A stretch of DNA of 64,000 nucleotides from Sphingomonas beigongshangi (GCF_016820445.1 NZ_JADHDT010000001.1:496001-560000); one strand, 5' to 3'. Positions 34,920-44,270 are shown, numbered from the stretch's first letter. Notes: generated by a model from the letters alone, not told the origin. Made by a program: numbers and translations.

Positions 34920-35944
34920 GCCGCGATCCTCAGGATATCGTCATAGAGCGCCCGCGATAGCGTGACGCCATGCGCCAGACTGTGCCGCCGCGCGGCATGG
35001 CGGCGGCTGCCGGGCAGGCGCGCGCCCTGCGCCTCGATCGCCGCGAACATGGCCTCCGCCCGTGCAAGGTGCGTGGCGACCGCGTCGCCGAGGAAACCGG
35101 CCGGGTCGATCGCGACGATCAGTTCGCCGCCGATCGGCGACCCGCCGCGTGCCGCATCGGCGGCAAGCGATTCGGCGCTCGTCAGGTCGCCGATCAGCGG
35201 TCCCGCGATCAGTTCGACCATCGCCGCCAGCGCAGAGCCCTTGTGCCCGCCGAACGTCCGCATCGCGCCCGCCAGCACCTGTTCGGCATCCGTCGTCGGA
35301 CGGCCCTGCGCGTCATAGCCCCAGTCGTCGGGAACCGGGCGCCCCGCGCGCCGGTGCAACTCGATCTCGCCGCGCGCCACGACGCTCGTCGCGAAATCGA
35401 ACACGAAGGGCATGCCGCCGGGCCGCGGCCAGCCGAATGCCACGGGATTGGTGCCAAACACCGGCTTCGTACCCCCCTCAGGCGCGACCCAGGCGTGACT
35501 CGGCGTGAAGGCGAGCGCAACGAGGCCCTGCTCAGCGAGCGCCTCGACCTCCGGCCATAGCGCGGCGAAGTGGACGACATTGTTGAGCGCCAGCGCCGCA
35601 ATGCCGTTGGCGCGCGCCTTTTCGATCAGCAGGGGCAGCCCGCGCGCAAAGGCAAGCTGCGCGAATCCGCCACCGCCGTCGACCCGGGCCACGGCGCGGG
35701 CGGGCTCGGTCACCACGGGCACCGCGTCGGGCACGACGACGCCACGGGCGACGCTGTTCGCCGCCACGAGCAGGCGGTAGATGCCGTGGCTGGCGCAGCC
35801 GTCGCGCTCGCCCGCCACCATCGTCTCCGCGACCGCCACCGCATGATCGGGCGCGAGCCCGACCGCGCGCAACCTGTCCTGCGCCAGGACCCGCAACGTA
35901 TCGAGGTCGAGATGGACGTCGTCCTTTCCGGTCGCCTCGCTCAT
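34916..35944 (-). CDS. Ldh2-family reductase, likely delta1-pyrroline-2-carboxylate reductase
   Basis: 342 residues. Ldh2/malate-type dehydrogenase with CASHGIYRL, NNVVHFAALWPEVE, TPSHAWVAPEGG and VFGTNPVAFGWPR, phrases typical of DpkA/LhpD imine reductases that convert delta1-piperideine- or pyrroline-2-carboxylate to pipecolate or proline with NAD(P)H. In hydroxyproline pathways LhpD reduces the imine made from 3-hydroxyproline or D-proline. Translationally coupled on both sides to GH127 and the DUF885 peptidase. Cytoplasmic. Other Ldh2 substrates (ureidoglycolate, malate, keto-sugar acids) cannot be excluded. Confidence 0.82.
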   Translation of the reverse strand: MSEATGKDDVHLDLDTLRVLAQDRLRAVGLAPDHAVAVAETMVAGERDGCASHGIYRLLVAANSVARGVVVPDAVPVVTEPARAVARVDGGGGFAQLAFARGLPLLIEKARANGIAALALNNVVHFAALWPEVEALAEQGLVALAFTPSHAWVAPEGGTKPVFGTNPVAFGWPRPGGMPFVFDFATSVVARGEIELHRRAGRPVPDDWGYDAQGRPTTDAEQVLAGAMRTFGGHKGSALAAMVELIAGPLIGDLTSAESLAADAARGGSPIGGELIVAIDPAGFLGDAVATHLARAEAMFAAIEAQGARLPGSRRHAARRHSLAHGVTLSRALYDDILRIAA

Positions 35945-38319
35945 GCCACTGTGCCGGGCTTCGCGGTGTAGAGGCGCATGCCGAAGATCGGCCCCGCGCT
36001 GCTGCGGTCGTGCGGCACGATGCGGACGGCGATCTTCGCCTTGCCGCGCGTCAGCGCCTCAGGCAGCGGATAGTCGACGTCGAAGAACTTGCCTGGCGCG
36101 TCATTGTCGAGATGCTGCGTGGCGACCTTGACGTTATCGACCAGGATATCGAAGTCGCGCGCGCGCTCGCCGCCCCAATAGGTCGCCTGCAGGATCAGCG
36201 GCCCGGACCGCGTCGCCATTTCAAAGCCGATGAAGCCGCCGGACCGCGCGTCGCGTCCTTGCCGCCCGCGATAGGTGACGGGATAAGAGATTTCGCTGGT
36301 CAGCTTGTGGTCGCGCTCCGGCTGCATCTCGCCCAGATGCATCACATCGACGGAGCGTGCGGCGATGTCCTTCAGTCGCGCCTGATCCGCGATGTACGCG
36401 GCCTCTTCCTTCGCCCAGGCACTGTCGGAGAACCGCTTAAAATAGACCGCGCTGCGACGGCGATACTGGCGATAGAAGGGAACAAACGGCAGATCGCCCG
36501 GCCGCATGACGCCGTAGGTGGCACAGGACCCGGCCGCGGCATCCGTGGCGCTGAAGCCGCCGAGCAGGTCCGTCCCTACGAGCGCGGGATCCGGCTTGGT
36601 CCATTCGGACGTCACCGGCCCCAGATCGGCGGCAAGCACCATCGGGCCCCGGACCACCGCCACCATGCTGTCGTCGCCCGGAGTCGCTTCCAGCCTTAGG
36701 TCGAGCGGCAGCGTGATCGCGATCCGGTCGCCCGCCTGCCAGTTGCGCGTCACCACGGCATAGCCGCGCGCCATCACCGGCGTCGCCGCCGCCCCGTTGA
36801 CGGTCACGACCGCCCTGCCCGCCGCCCAGCCGGGCACACGCAGCGCGACCGGGAACCGACCGCGGCGAAGCTTCGCGAAGCTGAGCGTCGCCATCCCCTC
36901 AAAGGGATATCGCGTGGCAAGGCCGACCGTCGCCACGCGCGCCGACCAGTGCGCGTCGGCCGGGATATAGAGATTGACGTAAAAGGTGCCGTCATCCCCT
37001 TCCGCGAAGATGCTGTCGCCGTGCTTGGCATGCGCCTCCATCCCCGTGCCGACGCAGCACCAGAACGCATCGTCCGCCGTCGTCGAATAGTCGCGCGGCG
37101 CCGCGCTCATCAGCGGGGTCATGTAGGTGAAGCCGCCCGTCGCCGGGTCCTGCGCGCTCATCACATGGTTGAGGTGCGCGCGCTCGTAATAGTCGAACAG
37201 CGCGCCGTCGGGTTGCCACGACCAGAGGTGGCGCGTCAGCTTGAGCATATTGTAGCTGTTGCAATGCTCGCACGTCTGCTCGGTGACGTGCTGCGCGATC
37301 GAATCCGGTTCGCTGAAATACTCGCGGTCGGCGTTGCCGCCGATCACGTAGCTGTGGTGCCGCGTCACGGCTTCCCAGAAGACGCGCGCGGCGCGCGCCT
37401 TGTCCGGCGCGCCACCCGACACCTCGTGAATCCGCGCGAGGCCGATCAACTTGGGGACCTGCGTGTTGGCATGCAGATTCGCGAGCCTGTCCTCGCCCTG
37501 TGCCAGCGGGTCGAGCACGCGCGTGTCGTACAGCGTGTTCGCCATCCGCAGCCAGCGGGGCTCGCGCGTGCGGGCGTAGAGCTCCGCATAGCTTTCGTTG
37601 AGGCCGCCATATTCGCAGCCCAGCACCGTCTGCACCTGATCCGGCGACAGCGCTTCGAAGACACGCGCGAAATACCCCGCCAGCCCCTCGGCGACGTGCA
37701 GCGCCTGGGCATTGCCCCAGCCGCCATGGACGTCGAGCAGACCGGCGAACAGCTTGTGCACCGTATAGAGCGGCGACCAGGAGCCGTTCAGGTCGAAGCC
37801 GCCCGAGCGGATGTCCCCCTTCATCAGTTCCGGGAAGATCTCCTCGCCGTCGACGATGGTGCCGTCCTTGCGCTTGCGGCCGAGGCCGCCGACGTAGCCC
37901 GTCCCCCGCTTCGCCTGGCACAGCGCGAGTTCGCCGACGATGTAATCGGCCCGGCGCCGCATCTCCGCGTCGCCCGTTTGCTGCCGCATCAGCACGAGCG
38001 CGGAGAGATAGTGGCCCAGCGTATGGCCCGCGATCGTATCGCTCTCCCACCCGCCATAGATCGCGCCCTTCGGCGTAAGGCCGGCATAGAGTCGGAAATT
38101 GTGCAACAGGCGATCGGGCTGCAGCCGGAGCAGATAGGCGCGGTTGACCGATATCGCGGTGTCATAGTCGGAGGGACGCAGGCGAACCGCCGCGAGCGGC
38201 AGCGGCCGTGCCACCCCGGACGCGGCGGACGAAAGGCCGGCCGCTCCTGTCGCGTGGCCAGGCGCCACCGCGATCGATCCCGCGATCCCCCCCAGCACCG
38301 ACCGACGTGTCGCCATCAT
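35941..38319 (-). CDS. GH127 beta-L-arabinofuranosidase, exported
   Basis: 792 residues. A Tat-like signal (MMATRRSVLGGIAGSIAVAP) implies export. The (alpha/alpha)6 catalytic part shows the DUF1680/GH127 marks: GGWESDTIAGHTLGHYLSA, CEYGGLNESYAELY, and the metal site Glu351 and Cys353 (CEHCNSYNMLKLTR) plus Cys421-Cys422 (AFWCCVGTGMEAH). In HypBA1 of Bifidobacterium longum the equivalent Glu/Cys set binds zinc and one Cys is the nucleophile; Glu333 (REYF) may match its acid/base. That enzyme cleaves beta-L-arabinofuranose linked to hydroxyproline. A C-terminal beta-sandwich adds ~200 residues. First gene of the operon with the Ldh2 reductase and peptidase. A related activity on RG-II is possible. 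Confidence 0.87.
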   Translation of the reverse strand: MMATRRSVLGGIAGSIAVAPGHATGAAGLSSAASGVARPLPLAAVRLRPSDYDTAISVNRAYLLRLQPDRLLHNFRLYAGLTPKGAIYGGWESDTIAGHTLGHYLSALVLMRQQTGDAEMRRRADYIVGELALCQAKRGTGYVGGLGRKRKDGTIVDGEEIFPELMKGDIRSGGFDLNGSWSPLYTVHKLFAGLLDVHGGWGNAQALHVAEGLAGYFARVFEALSPDQVQTVLGCEYGGLNESYAELYARTREPRWLRMANTLYDTRVLDPLAQGEDRLANLHANTQVPKLIGLARIHEVSGGAPDKARAARVFWEAVTRHHSYVIGGNADREYFSEPDSIAQHVTEQTCEHCNSYNMLKLTRHLWSWQPDGALFDYYERAHLNHVMSAQDPATGGFTYMTPLMSAAPRDYSTTADDAFWCCVGTGMEAHAKHGDSIFAEGDDGTFYVNLYIPADAHWSARVATVGLATRYPFEGMATLSFAKLRRGRFPVALRVPGWAAGRAVVTVNGAAATPVMARGYAVVTRNWQAGDRIAITLPLDLRLEATPGDDSMVAVVRGPMVLAADLGPVTSEWTKPDPALVGTDLLGGFSATDAAAGSCATYGVMRPGDLPFVPFYRQYRRRSAVYFKRFSDSAWAKEEAAYIADQARLKDIAARSVDVMHLGEMQPERDHKLTSEISYPVTYRGRQGRDARSGGFIGFEMATRSGPLILQATYWGGERARDFDILVDNVKVATQHLDNDAPGKFFDVDYPLPEALTRGKAKIAVRIVPHDRSSAGPIFGMRLYTAKPGTVA

Positions 38320-38335
38320 CCTTCCCCCAGGAATT

Positions 38336-38346
38336 TCGTATACTGT
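38336..38346. promoter_or_regulatory. Candidate operator copy 2 (TCGTATACTGT)
   Basis: 17-27 bp upstream of the GH127 start. On the minus strand a TTGACG box (38364-38369) lies about 18 bp before it, so the site covers the probable -10 region. Ten of 11 bases match the copy before the DHDPS-family gene. Confidence 0.55.
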
Positions 38347-38391
38347 GAAGGCTCTGGTCGCGCCGTCAACCACAAACCTATTGACCAGATA

Positions 38392-38402
38392 CCGTATAAT
38401 GT
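38392..38402. promoter_or_regulatory. Candidate operator copy 3 (CCGTATAATGT)
   Basis: Same motif with two or three changes, about 60-70 bp before the TonB receptor start. It contains TATAAT (38395-38400), which could serve as a -10 box for the receptor; the TTGACC at 38381 is too close to be its -35. Confidence 0.45.
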
Positions 38403-38460
38403 ACTTGATATGCTCCAATGGGAGAAAAGCAACAAAATTTCTCGAAGGGGCAGAAGAGAC

Positions 38461-41433
38461 ATGACATACGGCATTTATCTGCGGCGATCGGCGGCATTGA
38501 TTGCGCTGGCAACGGGGCTGATGACCACCCACGCGGCGTCGGCACAGACCGCCGCTCCACCGCCCGACACCACCGATGCGGCCGACGTGCAGCAGACGGA
38601 GAAGGCGCCCGACGAGATCATCGTCACCGGCACGCGCATCCGCCGTCCCGAACTGCTCAGCAACAGCCCCCTGACCACGGTGTCGTCGCAGGAACTGGCG
38701 CTCCAGGGCACGACGAACATCGAGACCGCGCTCAACCGGCTGCCGCAGTTCACCGCCGACGATAACGAGAATATCTCCAACGGCGCGAGCGGCACGGCGC
38801 AGATCAACCTGCGCAACCTCGGGTCGAACCGCGTGCTGACGCTGATCAACGGCCAGCGCATGCTGCCCACCCAGGCGACGGACATCAACTTCGTGCCGTC
38901 CGCGCTGATCGAGCGCGTCGACGTATCGACCGGCGGCGCCTCCGCCGTCTACGGGTCGGACGCCTTGTCGGGCGTCGTCAATTTCATCCTCCGCGACAGG
39001 ATGAACGGCATCCGGCTCGACGCGCAGTCGAGCGTCGCGGATCACACCAACGACAACGACTTCGTCCGCTCGATCGTCTCGACCCGCGGCTACCAGACGC
39101 CGCCCCGCCACACGTTCGATGCGGCGAAGCAGGATATCAACGGCGCGTTCGGCAAGGATTTCTTCGATGGCCGGCTGAACATCACCGTCTACGGCGGCTA
39201 TCGCCATACCGATCCCGTCCTTCAGGCGACGCGGGATGTCTCCGCCTGCGCTCTCAACACGACGGGCGCGAGCTTCGCCTGCGGCGGATCGAGCAACACG
39301 CCCTATGGCACCTTCGTGCCGCTCGGCGGTCCTTACCAAGCCCAGCGACTGACCAACAACATCGACGGCACCAAGACCTGGGTGCCCTATGTCGGATCGA
39401 CCTATGCCTATAACTATGCGCCGCTGAACTACTTCCAGCGCGTCGACGATCGCGTCACCGGCGGAGCGTTCCTCCACGCCAAGGTCGTGGATGCCGCCGA
39501 AGTCTACGGCAGCTTCATGTACATGCGGGACCGCACCTTCTCGCAGGTCGCGCCCTCGGCCCTGTTCCAGGGCAGCGTCTTCACCATCCCGTGCAACAAC
39601 CCGCTGATGAGCGCGAGCCAGCAGCAGATGCTGTGCGGCACCGCGGCCGGCACCGGCGCGACGCAGAATGCGTTCATCGGCTACCGCCTCGGCGGCAACG
39701 GCACGCTGCCGCGCCGCGACAATCTGCAGCACGAATATTATCGCTACATGGTCGGCGTCCGCGGCGACCTGGGCAGCGGATTCAGCTACGACGTCAGCGT
39801 TCTGCGGACCAAGGCCGACCTCGACGAACAATATCTCAACGACGTCAACGTGGATAAGGCCAACAAGGCGCTCTACGCCGTCTCCGACGGCAAGGGCGGG
39901 GTCACCTGCCAGTCGGTGCTCAACGGTTCCGACCCGAACTGCATTCCGATCAATGTCTTCCAGGCTGGCGGCCTGACCGCGCAGCAAGCCGCCTATCTCT
40001 ATGCGCCGACGCGCACCATGGCCCGCACCGCGCTGAACGTCATCAACGGATCGGTGACGGGCGACCTCGGCAAGCTCGGCATCATCAGTCCCTGGGCGCG
40101 CGACGGCGTGGGCATCGTCATCGGTGGCGAACATCGCCGCGAGACCCTGCTCTTCCAGGGCGACGCCCAGGCGAAGGCGAACGGCACGCAGGATTCGGAC
40201 GGCATCATCTCCGTCAACGAAGCGTTCGGCGAGATCGAGCTACCGCTGATCCAGGACAAGCCGGCGTTCCGGGCGCTGACCGTCAACGGCGGCTTCCGCT
40301 ATTCGGCCTACAAGAACCATCAGGACTCGACGGGTCGCGGCTCGTCCTACAATGCGTTCACGTACAAGGGCGAGCTCAACTGGCAGCTTGTCGAACCGCT
40401 GCGCCTGCGTGCCAGCCTCAATCATGCCTTGCGCGCGCCCAACGTCACAGAGCTGTTCGCACCGCTGAGCGTCGGCAACGTCAGCGCCGCCGATCCCTGT
40501 GCGGGCACGGCGGACCCCCGGGCATCGCTCGCGGCATGCCAACTTTCCGGCGTCACCGCGGCACAATACAACAACAAGCTGATCATCGACTGTCCGGCTG
40601 GTCAGTGCAGCGGCCAGTTCGGCGGCAACGTCGCGGTCAAGCCGGAAACGGCCGATACGCTGACCGGCGGCATCGTCCTGGCGCCCAATGGCGGCCGGAC
40701 GCTCTCGCTGTCGGTCGACTATTATCGCATCAAGGTGAAGGATTACATCGGCAGTATCGATACCAACACGATCATCAACCAGTGCATCAAGACCGGTAGC
40801 CCCTATTATTGCAGCCTGTTCCACCGCGATCCGATCACCGGCACGATCTTCGGCACGAACGGCTATGTCGTGTCGACGACGCTGAACACCGGCTATCTCC
40901 TTACATCGGGTCTCGATTTCGGCGCCAATCTCAACCTCGGCCTGGGGCGCTTCGGCAAGCTCAACGCCGAACTGGTCGGAACCTGGCTGTTCCAGACGGT
41001 GCAGCAGCCGCTGCCCGGCGGCGGTACGTTCGACTGCACGGGTCTGTACGGCTTCAGCTGCGGCCAGCCGCAGCCGGAATGGCGTCACAACGCGCGCCTG
41101 ACATGGAGCCCCGATCGCAGCACCAGCTTGTCGCTGGCATGGCGCTATATCGGACCGACGGCGCTCTCGAGCACGTCGAGCAACGAATTCCTGAATGGCA
41201 GCCCCGATCCGATCGATGCGCGGATCAAACCCTATCATTATTTCGATCTGACCGCGGCGTTCACCGTCAGCGAGAACCTGTCGCTACGCATTGGCGCCAC
41301 CAACCTGTTCGACAGGAACCCGCCGGCGATCGACACCAATCTGCTAACGGTGTTCGGCAACGGCAACACCTATCCCGGCGTCTACGACGTGATCGGCCGG
41401 CGCCTCTTCGCCGGGGCTACCGTGAAGTTCTGA
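38461..41433 (+). CDS. TonB-dependent receptor (carbohydrate/peptide uptake type)
   Basis: 990 residues, outer membrane. A signal peptide ending ASAQ is followed by a TonB-box region and the plug (DEIIVTGTRIRRPE, NSPLTTVSSQEL, QINLRNLGSNRVLTLING). The opening TGTRI form is typical of large sphingomonad and Caulobacter receptors for glycans. A ~750-residue barrel ends ...IGRRLFAGATVKF, with the C-terminal aromatic needed for outer-membrane insertion. It is divergent from the GH127 operon, sharing a 140-bp promoter region with two copies of a common motif. Inferred cargo: arabinosylated glycopeptide or its fragments. Start chosen at the ATG before the signal peptide. Confidence 0.92.
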   Translation: MTYGIYLRRSAALIALATGLMTTHAASAQTAAPPPDTTDAADVQQTEKAPDEIIVTGTRIRRPELLSNSPLTTVSSQELALQGTTNIETALNRLPQFTADDNENISNGASGTAQINLRNLGSNRVLTLINGQRMLPTQATDINFVPSALIERVDVSTGGASAVYGSDALSGVVNFILRDRMNGIRLDAQSSVADHTNDNDFVRSIVSTRGYQTPPRHTFDAAKQDINGAFGKDFFDGRLNITVYGGYRHTDPVLQATRDVSACALNTTGASFACGGSSNTPYGTFVPLGGPYQAQRLTNNIDGTKTWVPYVGSTYAYNYAPLNYFQRVDDRVTGGAFLHAKVVDAAEVYGSFMYMRDRTFSQVAPSALFQGSVFTIPCNNPLMSASQQQMLCGTAAGTGATQNAFIGYRLGGNGTLPRRDNLQHEYYRYMVGVRGDLGSGFSYDVSVLRTKADLDEQYLNDVNVDKANKALYAVSDGKGGVTCQSVLNGSDPNCIPINVFQAGGLTAQQAAYLYAPTRTMARTALNVINGSVTGDLGKLGIISPWARDGVGIVIGGEHRRETLLFQGDAQAKANGTQDSDGIISVNEAFGEIELPLIQDKPAFRALTVNGGFRYSAYKNHQDSTGRGSSYNAFTYKGELNWQLVEPLRLRASLNHALRAPNVTELFAPLSVGNVSAADPCAGTADPRASLAACQLSGVTAAQYNNKLIIDCPAGQCSGQFGGNVAVKPETADTLTGGIVLAPNGGRTLSLSVDYYRIKVKDYIGSIDTNTIINQCIKTGSPYYCSLFHRDPITGTIFGTNGYVVSTTLNTGYLLTSGLDFGANLNLGLGRFGKLNAELVGTWLFQTVQQPLPGGGTFDCTGLYGFSCGQPQPEWRHNARLTWSPDRSTSLSLAWRYIGPTALSSTSSNEFLNGSPDPIDARIKPYHYFDLTAAFTVSENLSLRIGATNLFDRNPPAIDTNLLTVFGNGNTYPGVYDVIGRRLFAGATVKF

Positions 41434-41459
41434 TCCGGATACACGTCGTCGCAAACCCA

Positions 41460-41508
41460 GGCCGGGGTTTCTTCCCGTCACGACAGGATCGTGGAGGGAA
41501 CCCCGGCC
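41460..41508 (+). terminator. Hairpin between TonB receptor and DUF5695-like gene
   Basis: GGCCGGGGTT (41460-41469) pairs with AACCCCGGCC (41499-41508), extended inside by CTTCCC/GGGA pairing. Followed by TCTTCTG rather than a T-run. It may be an attenuator or processing site between the two genes. Confidence 0.55.
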
Positions 41509-41534
41509 TCTTCTGATCGAGAGGTCGCTTTCCG

Positions 41535-44270
41535 ATGCACCCGACCCGCCTGTTCTCGCTGCTGCTGCTGATGCCGGGTACGATTGCGATCGGTGCGGGC
41601 GTGGAGGAGACGAAACGCCCCGTCGCGCCGTCGCCCGTCGCGACACGCGAGTACAGGGTGGGGTCTTTCCGCGTCGCGTTGCGCCGCGACACGCAGACCC
41701 TCGCCCGCCTCTCCCCCGCCAACGAGCCCGCGTTCAGCTTCGTGCCGACCGGCCGCGAGGCGGAACGCGCGGCCGACGGCTATAATCACCTTGGCGACAT
41801 CCACCTGCGCGTGCGCCATCCGGGCGGCGCGTGGCGCGACCTGGACTCCGCCGCGCACCGGCAACCGATCCGCATACTGCCGGTCAGCGGCCGGACGATC
41901 GCGGCGGCGGATATCAGCGCGAGCCTCGGCGACGATTCACCGGTGGCGGTCGAGCGGCGGTGGCGCGATGCGGCGGGACAGCTCGCTTTGACCTTCACGA
42001 TCCGCAACACCGGCGCCGCGCCGCTGGAGATCGGCGTGCTCGGCCTGCCGATGGTCTTCGACAATATCATCTCGGACCGTACGCTCGACCAGGCGCACGC
42101 ACAGGCGAGCTTCGTTGACCCCTATATCGGCCGCGACGCCGGCTATCTGCAGGTCACCCGGCTCAACGGCAGGGGGCCTGCACTGCTGGTCCTGCCCGAG
42201 CGCGGCACCCCGCTGGAAGCCTATGTCCCGCTGCGCACGCCCCATGACAAGGTCGGCGCAACCTCGTTCACCGACAAGAGCGCGCGCGCGCAGACCGCCG
42301 AAGGCTTCTACGATTGGACCGTCCATTCCGCTGCCTATGCCGAGCGCGAGTGGAAGACCGCGGGCGAACAATGGAACACGCCCACCGCCCGCACGCTTGC
42401 ACCCGGCGAGGCGATGACCGTGGGGTTGCGCCTGATGCCCTCGCCTTCGATCCGGGGTATCGAGGCGACGCTGGCAACCGCGGGGCGGCCGGTCGCGATC
42501 GGTATTCCAGGCTATGTGGTGCCGATGGACAGCCCCGCGAGCCTGTTCGTCAAGGCGCCCTCGCCGGTCGCGCGCATCGACAGCTGGCCGGCGGGTGCCC
42601 TCACCGTTGCGCGTGCCGAGGGCGTCAGGGGATGGACCCGCCTTGCCGTTCATGGCCGGCAATGGGGACGGGCACGCCTGACGCTGACCTATGCCGACGG
42701 TCAGGCGCAGACGATCAGCTATTATGTCACCAAGCCTTTGGCCCAAACGATGGCAGACCTCGGTCGCTTCGCGACGACGCGGCAATGGTATGAGGGCAAG
42801 AACGATCCCTTCGGACGCTCGCCCGCGATCCTGACGTGGGACGACGACGCCAAGCGGATCGTCGACGTCGAGCCGCGCGTATGGATCGCGGGAATGAGCG
42901 ACGAGGGTGGCGGCGGCAGCTGGGTCGCCGCGGCGATGAAGCAGCTCGACAACCCCGACGCCGCCGAGCTCGCGAAGCTGGAACGCCTGATCGACGGCAC
43001 CGTCGTCGGCAACCTCCAGATCGCGGACGGTCTCCACGCCGGCGCCGTGAAGAAGAGCCTGTTCTATTACGATCCCGCCACGTTTCCCGCGCTGTATGCG
43101 GGCGATCCGAAGCTCTGGCAAAGCTGGACCTCGTGGAAGCCCAAGGATGCCGCGGATCTCGGCCGGGCCTATAATTACCCGCACGTCGCGATCGGCCATT
43201 GGGTCCTGTATCGCACGGCGCGCAACCATCCCGGGCTGGTGACGCGTCACGCCTGGCCATGGTATCTCGACCATGCGTATCAGACCGTCGTCGCCATGAT
43301 GCGCGATGCGCCCTATTATACCGAATTCGGCCTGATGGAGGGCGACGTCTTCGTCGACATCCTCAAGGACCTGCAGCGGGAGGGCTGGACGCGCCAGGCA
43401 GCGGACATGGAAGCGCTGATGCGCAAGCGCGCGGACCATTGGCGCAGCCTGAAATATCCGTTCGGATCCGAGATGGCCTGGGATTCGACCGGCCAGCCCG
43501 AAGTCTATGCCTGGATGCGCTATTTCGGCTTCCAGCCGCAGGCGGACGCAACGCGCGAGGTGATCCTGGGTTACGACCCCACCGTTCCGCACTGGGGCTA
43601 TAACGGCAATGCGCGCCGCTATTGGGACTTCCTGTACGGGGGCAAATATCCGCGGATCGAGCGCCAGATCCATCATTACGGATCGGCATTGAACGCAGTG
43701 CCGCTGTTCGACGCCTATCGGGCCGCGCCGGACGACCTCTACATGCTGCGGGTCGCCTATGGCGGCATGATGGGCGCGGTCACGAACATCGGCCGGGATG
43801 GCGCCTCGTCAGCCGGATTTCACAGCTGGCCGGACATGATGCGCTGGGACCCCTATAGCGGCGATTACGGCATGGGGTTCTTCGGCCACGCCTATGCGGC
43901 GGCGACGTATCTGGTCGACGACCCGACGTTCGGCTGGCTCGGCTTCGGCGGTGAGGTCCGTACGGCGCGGGGGGTGATCTCCATCGCGCCCAGGGACGGC
44001 GCGCGATCCCGGCTGTTCGTGGCACCCGCCGGCCAGTGGATCACGCTCGAGGCGGGCAAGATCGCCCGGGCGGAGTACATGCCCGCCACGCGAAGCATCG
44101 TGCTGACGCTCGACCGCGCGGACGCTGGAACGCCGAGCGCCCGCATGTTCGTCACAGCGACCACCGCGGGTACGCGAAGCTTTGCGCCGGACAGGGGCGT
44201 CGTCGAGCGTAGCGGCTATACCATCCCGCTCGGACCGGAGGAAACCCGCGTCGTGCTGGCGGCGCGCTGA
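41535..44270 (+). CDS. Large secreted DUF5695-like protein, possible glycosidase
   Basis: 911 residues. A signal peptide (MHPTRLFSLLLLMPGTIAIG) and a GAGAGG ribosome site are visible. The N-terminal ~300 residues read as beta-sandwich, the middle and C-terminal part as helical, rich in aromatic and acidic residues (YNYPHVAIGHWVLYRTARN, FGLMEGDVFVDILKDLQ, SAGFHSWPDMMRWDPYSGDY). This looks like the DUF5695 family (mostly of undefined function) and like a six-hairpin glycosidase fold. It follows the TonB receptor on the same strand, so it probably acts on the same substrate in the periplasm or at the surface. I cannot assign catalytic residues. Confidence 0.75.
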   Translation: MHPTRLFSLLLLMPGTIAIGAGVEETKRPVAPSPVATREYRVGSFRVALRRDTQTLARLSPANEPAFSFVPTGREAERAADGYNHLGDIHLRVRHPGGAWRDLDSAAHRQPIRILPVSGRTIAAADISASLGDDSPVAVERRWRDAAGQLALTFTIRNTGAAPLEIGVLGLPMVFDNIISDRTLDQAHAQASFVDPYIGRDAGYLQVTRLNGRGPALLVLPERGTPLEAYVPLRTPHDKVGATSFTDKSARAQTAEGFYDWTVHSAAYAEREWKTAGEQWNTPTARTLAPGEAMTVGLRLMPSPSIRGIEATLATAGRPVAIGIPGYVVPMDSPASLFVKAPSPVARIDSWPAGALTVARAEGVRGWTRLAVHGRQWGRARLTLTYADGQAQTISYYVTKPLAQTMADLGRFATTRQWYEGKNDPFGRSPAILTWDDDAKRIVDVEPRVWIAGMSDEGGGGSWVAAAMKQLDNPDAAELAKLERLIDGTVVGNLQIADGLHAGAVKKSLFYYDPATFPALYAGDPKLWQSWTSWKPKDAADLGRAYNYPHVAIGHWVLYRTARNHPGLVTRHAWPWYLDHAYQTVVAMMRDAPYYTEFGLMEGDVFVDILKDLQREGWTRQAADMEALMRKRADHWRSLKYPFGSEMAWDSTGQPEVYAWMRYFGFQPQADATREVILGYDPTVPHWGYNGNARRYWDFLYGGKYPRIERQIHHYGSALNAVPLFDAYRAAPDDLYMLRVAYGGMMGAVTNIGRDGASSAGFHSWPDMMRWDPYSGDYGMGFFGHAYAAATYLVDDPTFGWLGFGGEVRTARGVISIAPRDGARSRLFVAPAGQWITLEAGKIARAEYMPATRSIVLTLDRADAGTPSARMFVTATTAGTRSFAPDRGVVERSGYTIPLGPEETRVVLAAR

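Noticed and set aside
38381..38400. TTGACC plus TATAAT as a promoter for the TonB receptor
   Set aside because: Only 8 bases separate them, too short for a sigma70-type promoter; TATAAT may pair with another -35.
36949..38460. N-terminal extension of the TonB receptor frame
   Set aside because: This part is antisense to GH127; the receptor's own signal peptide begins at 38461.
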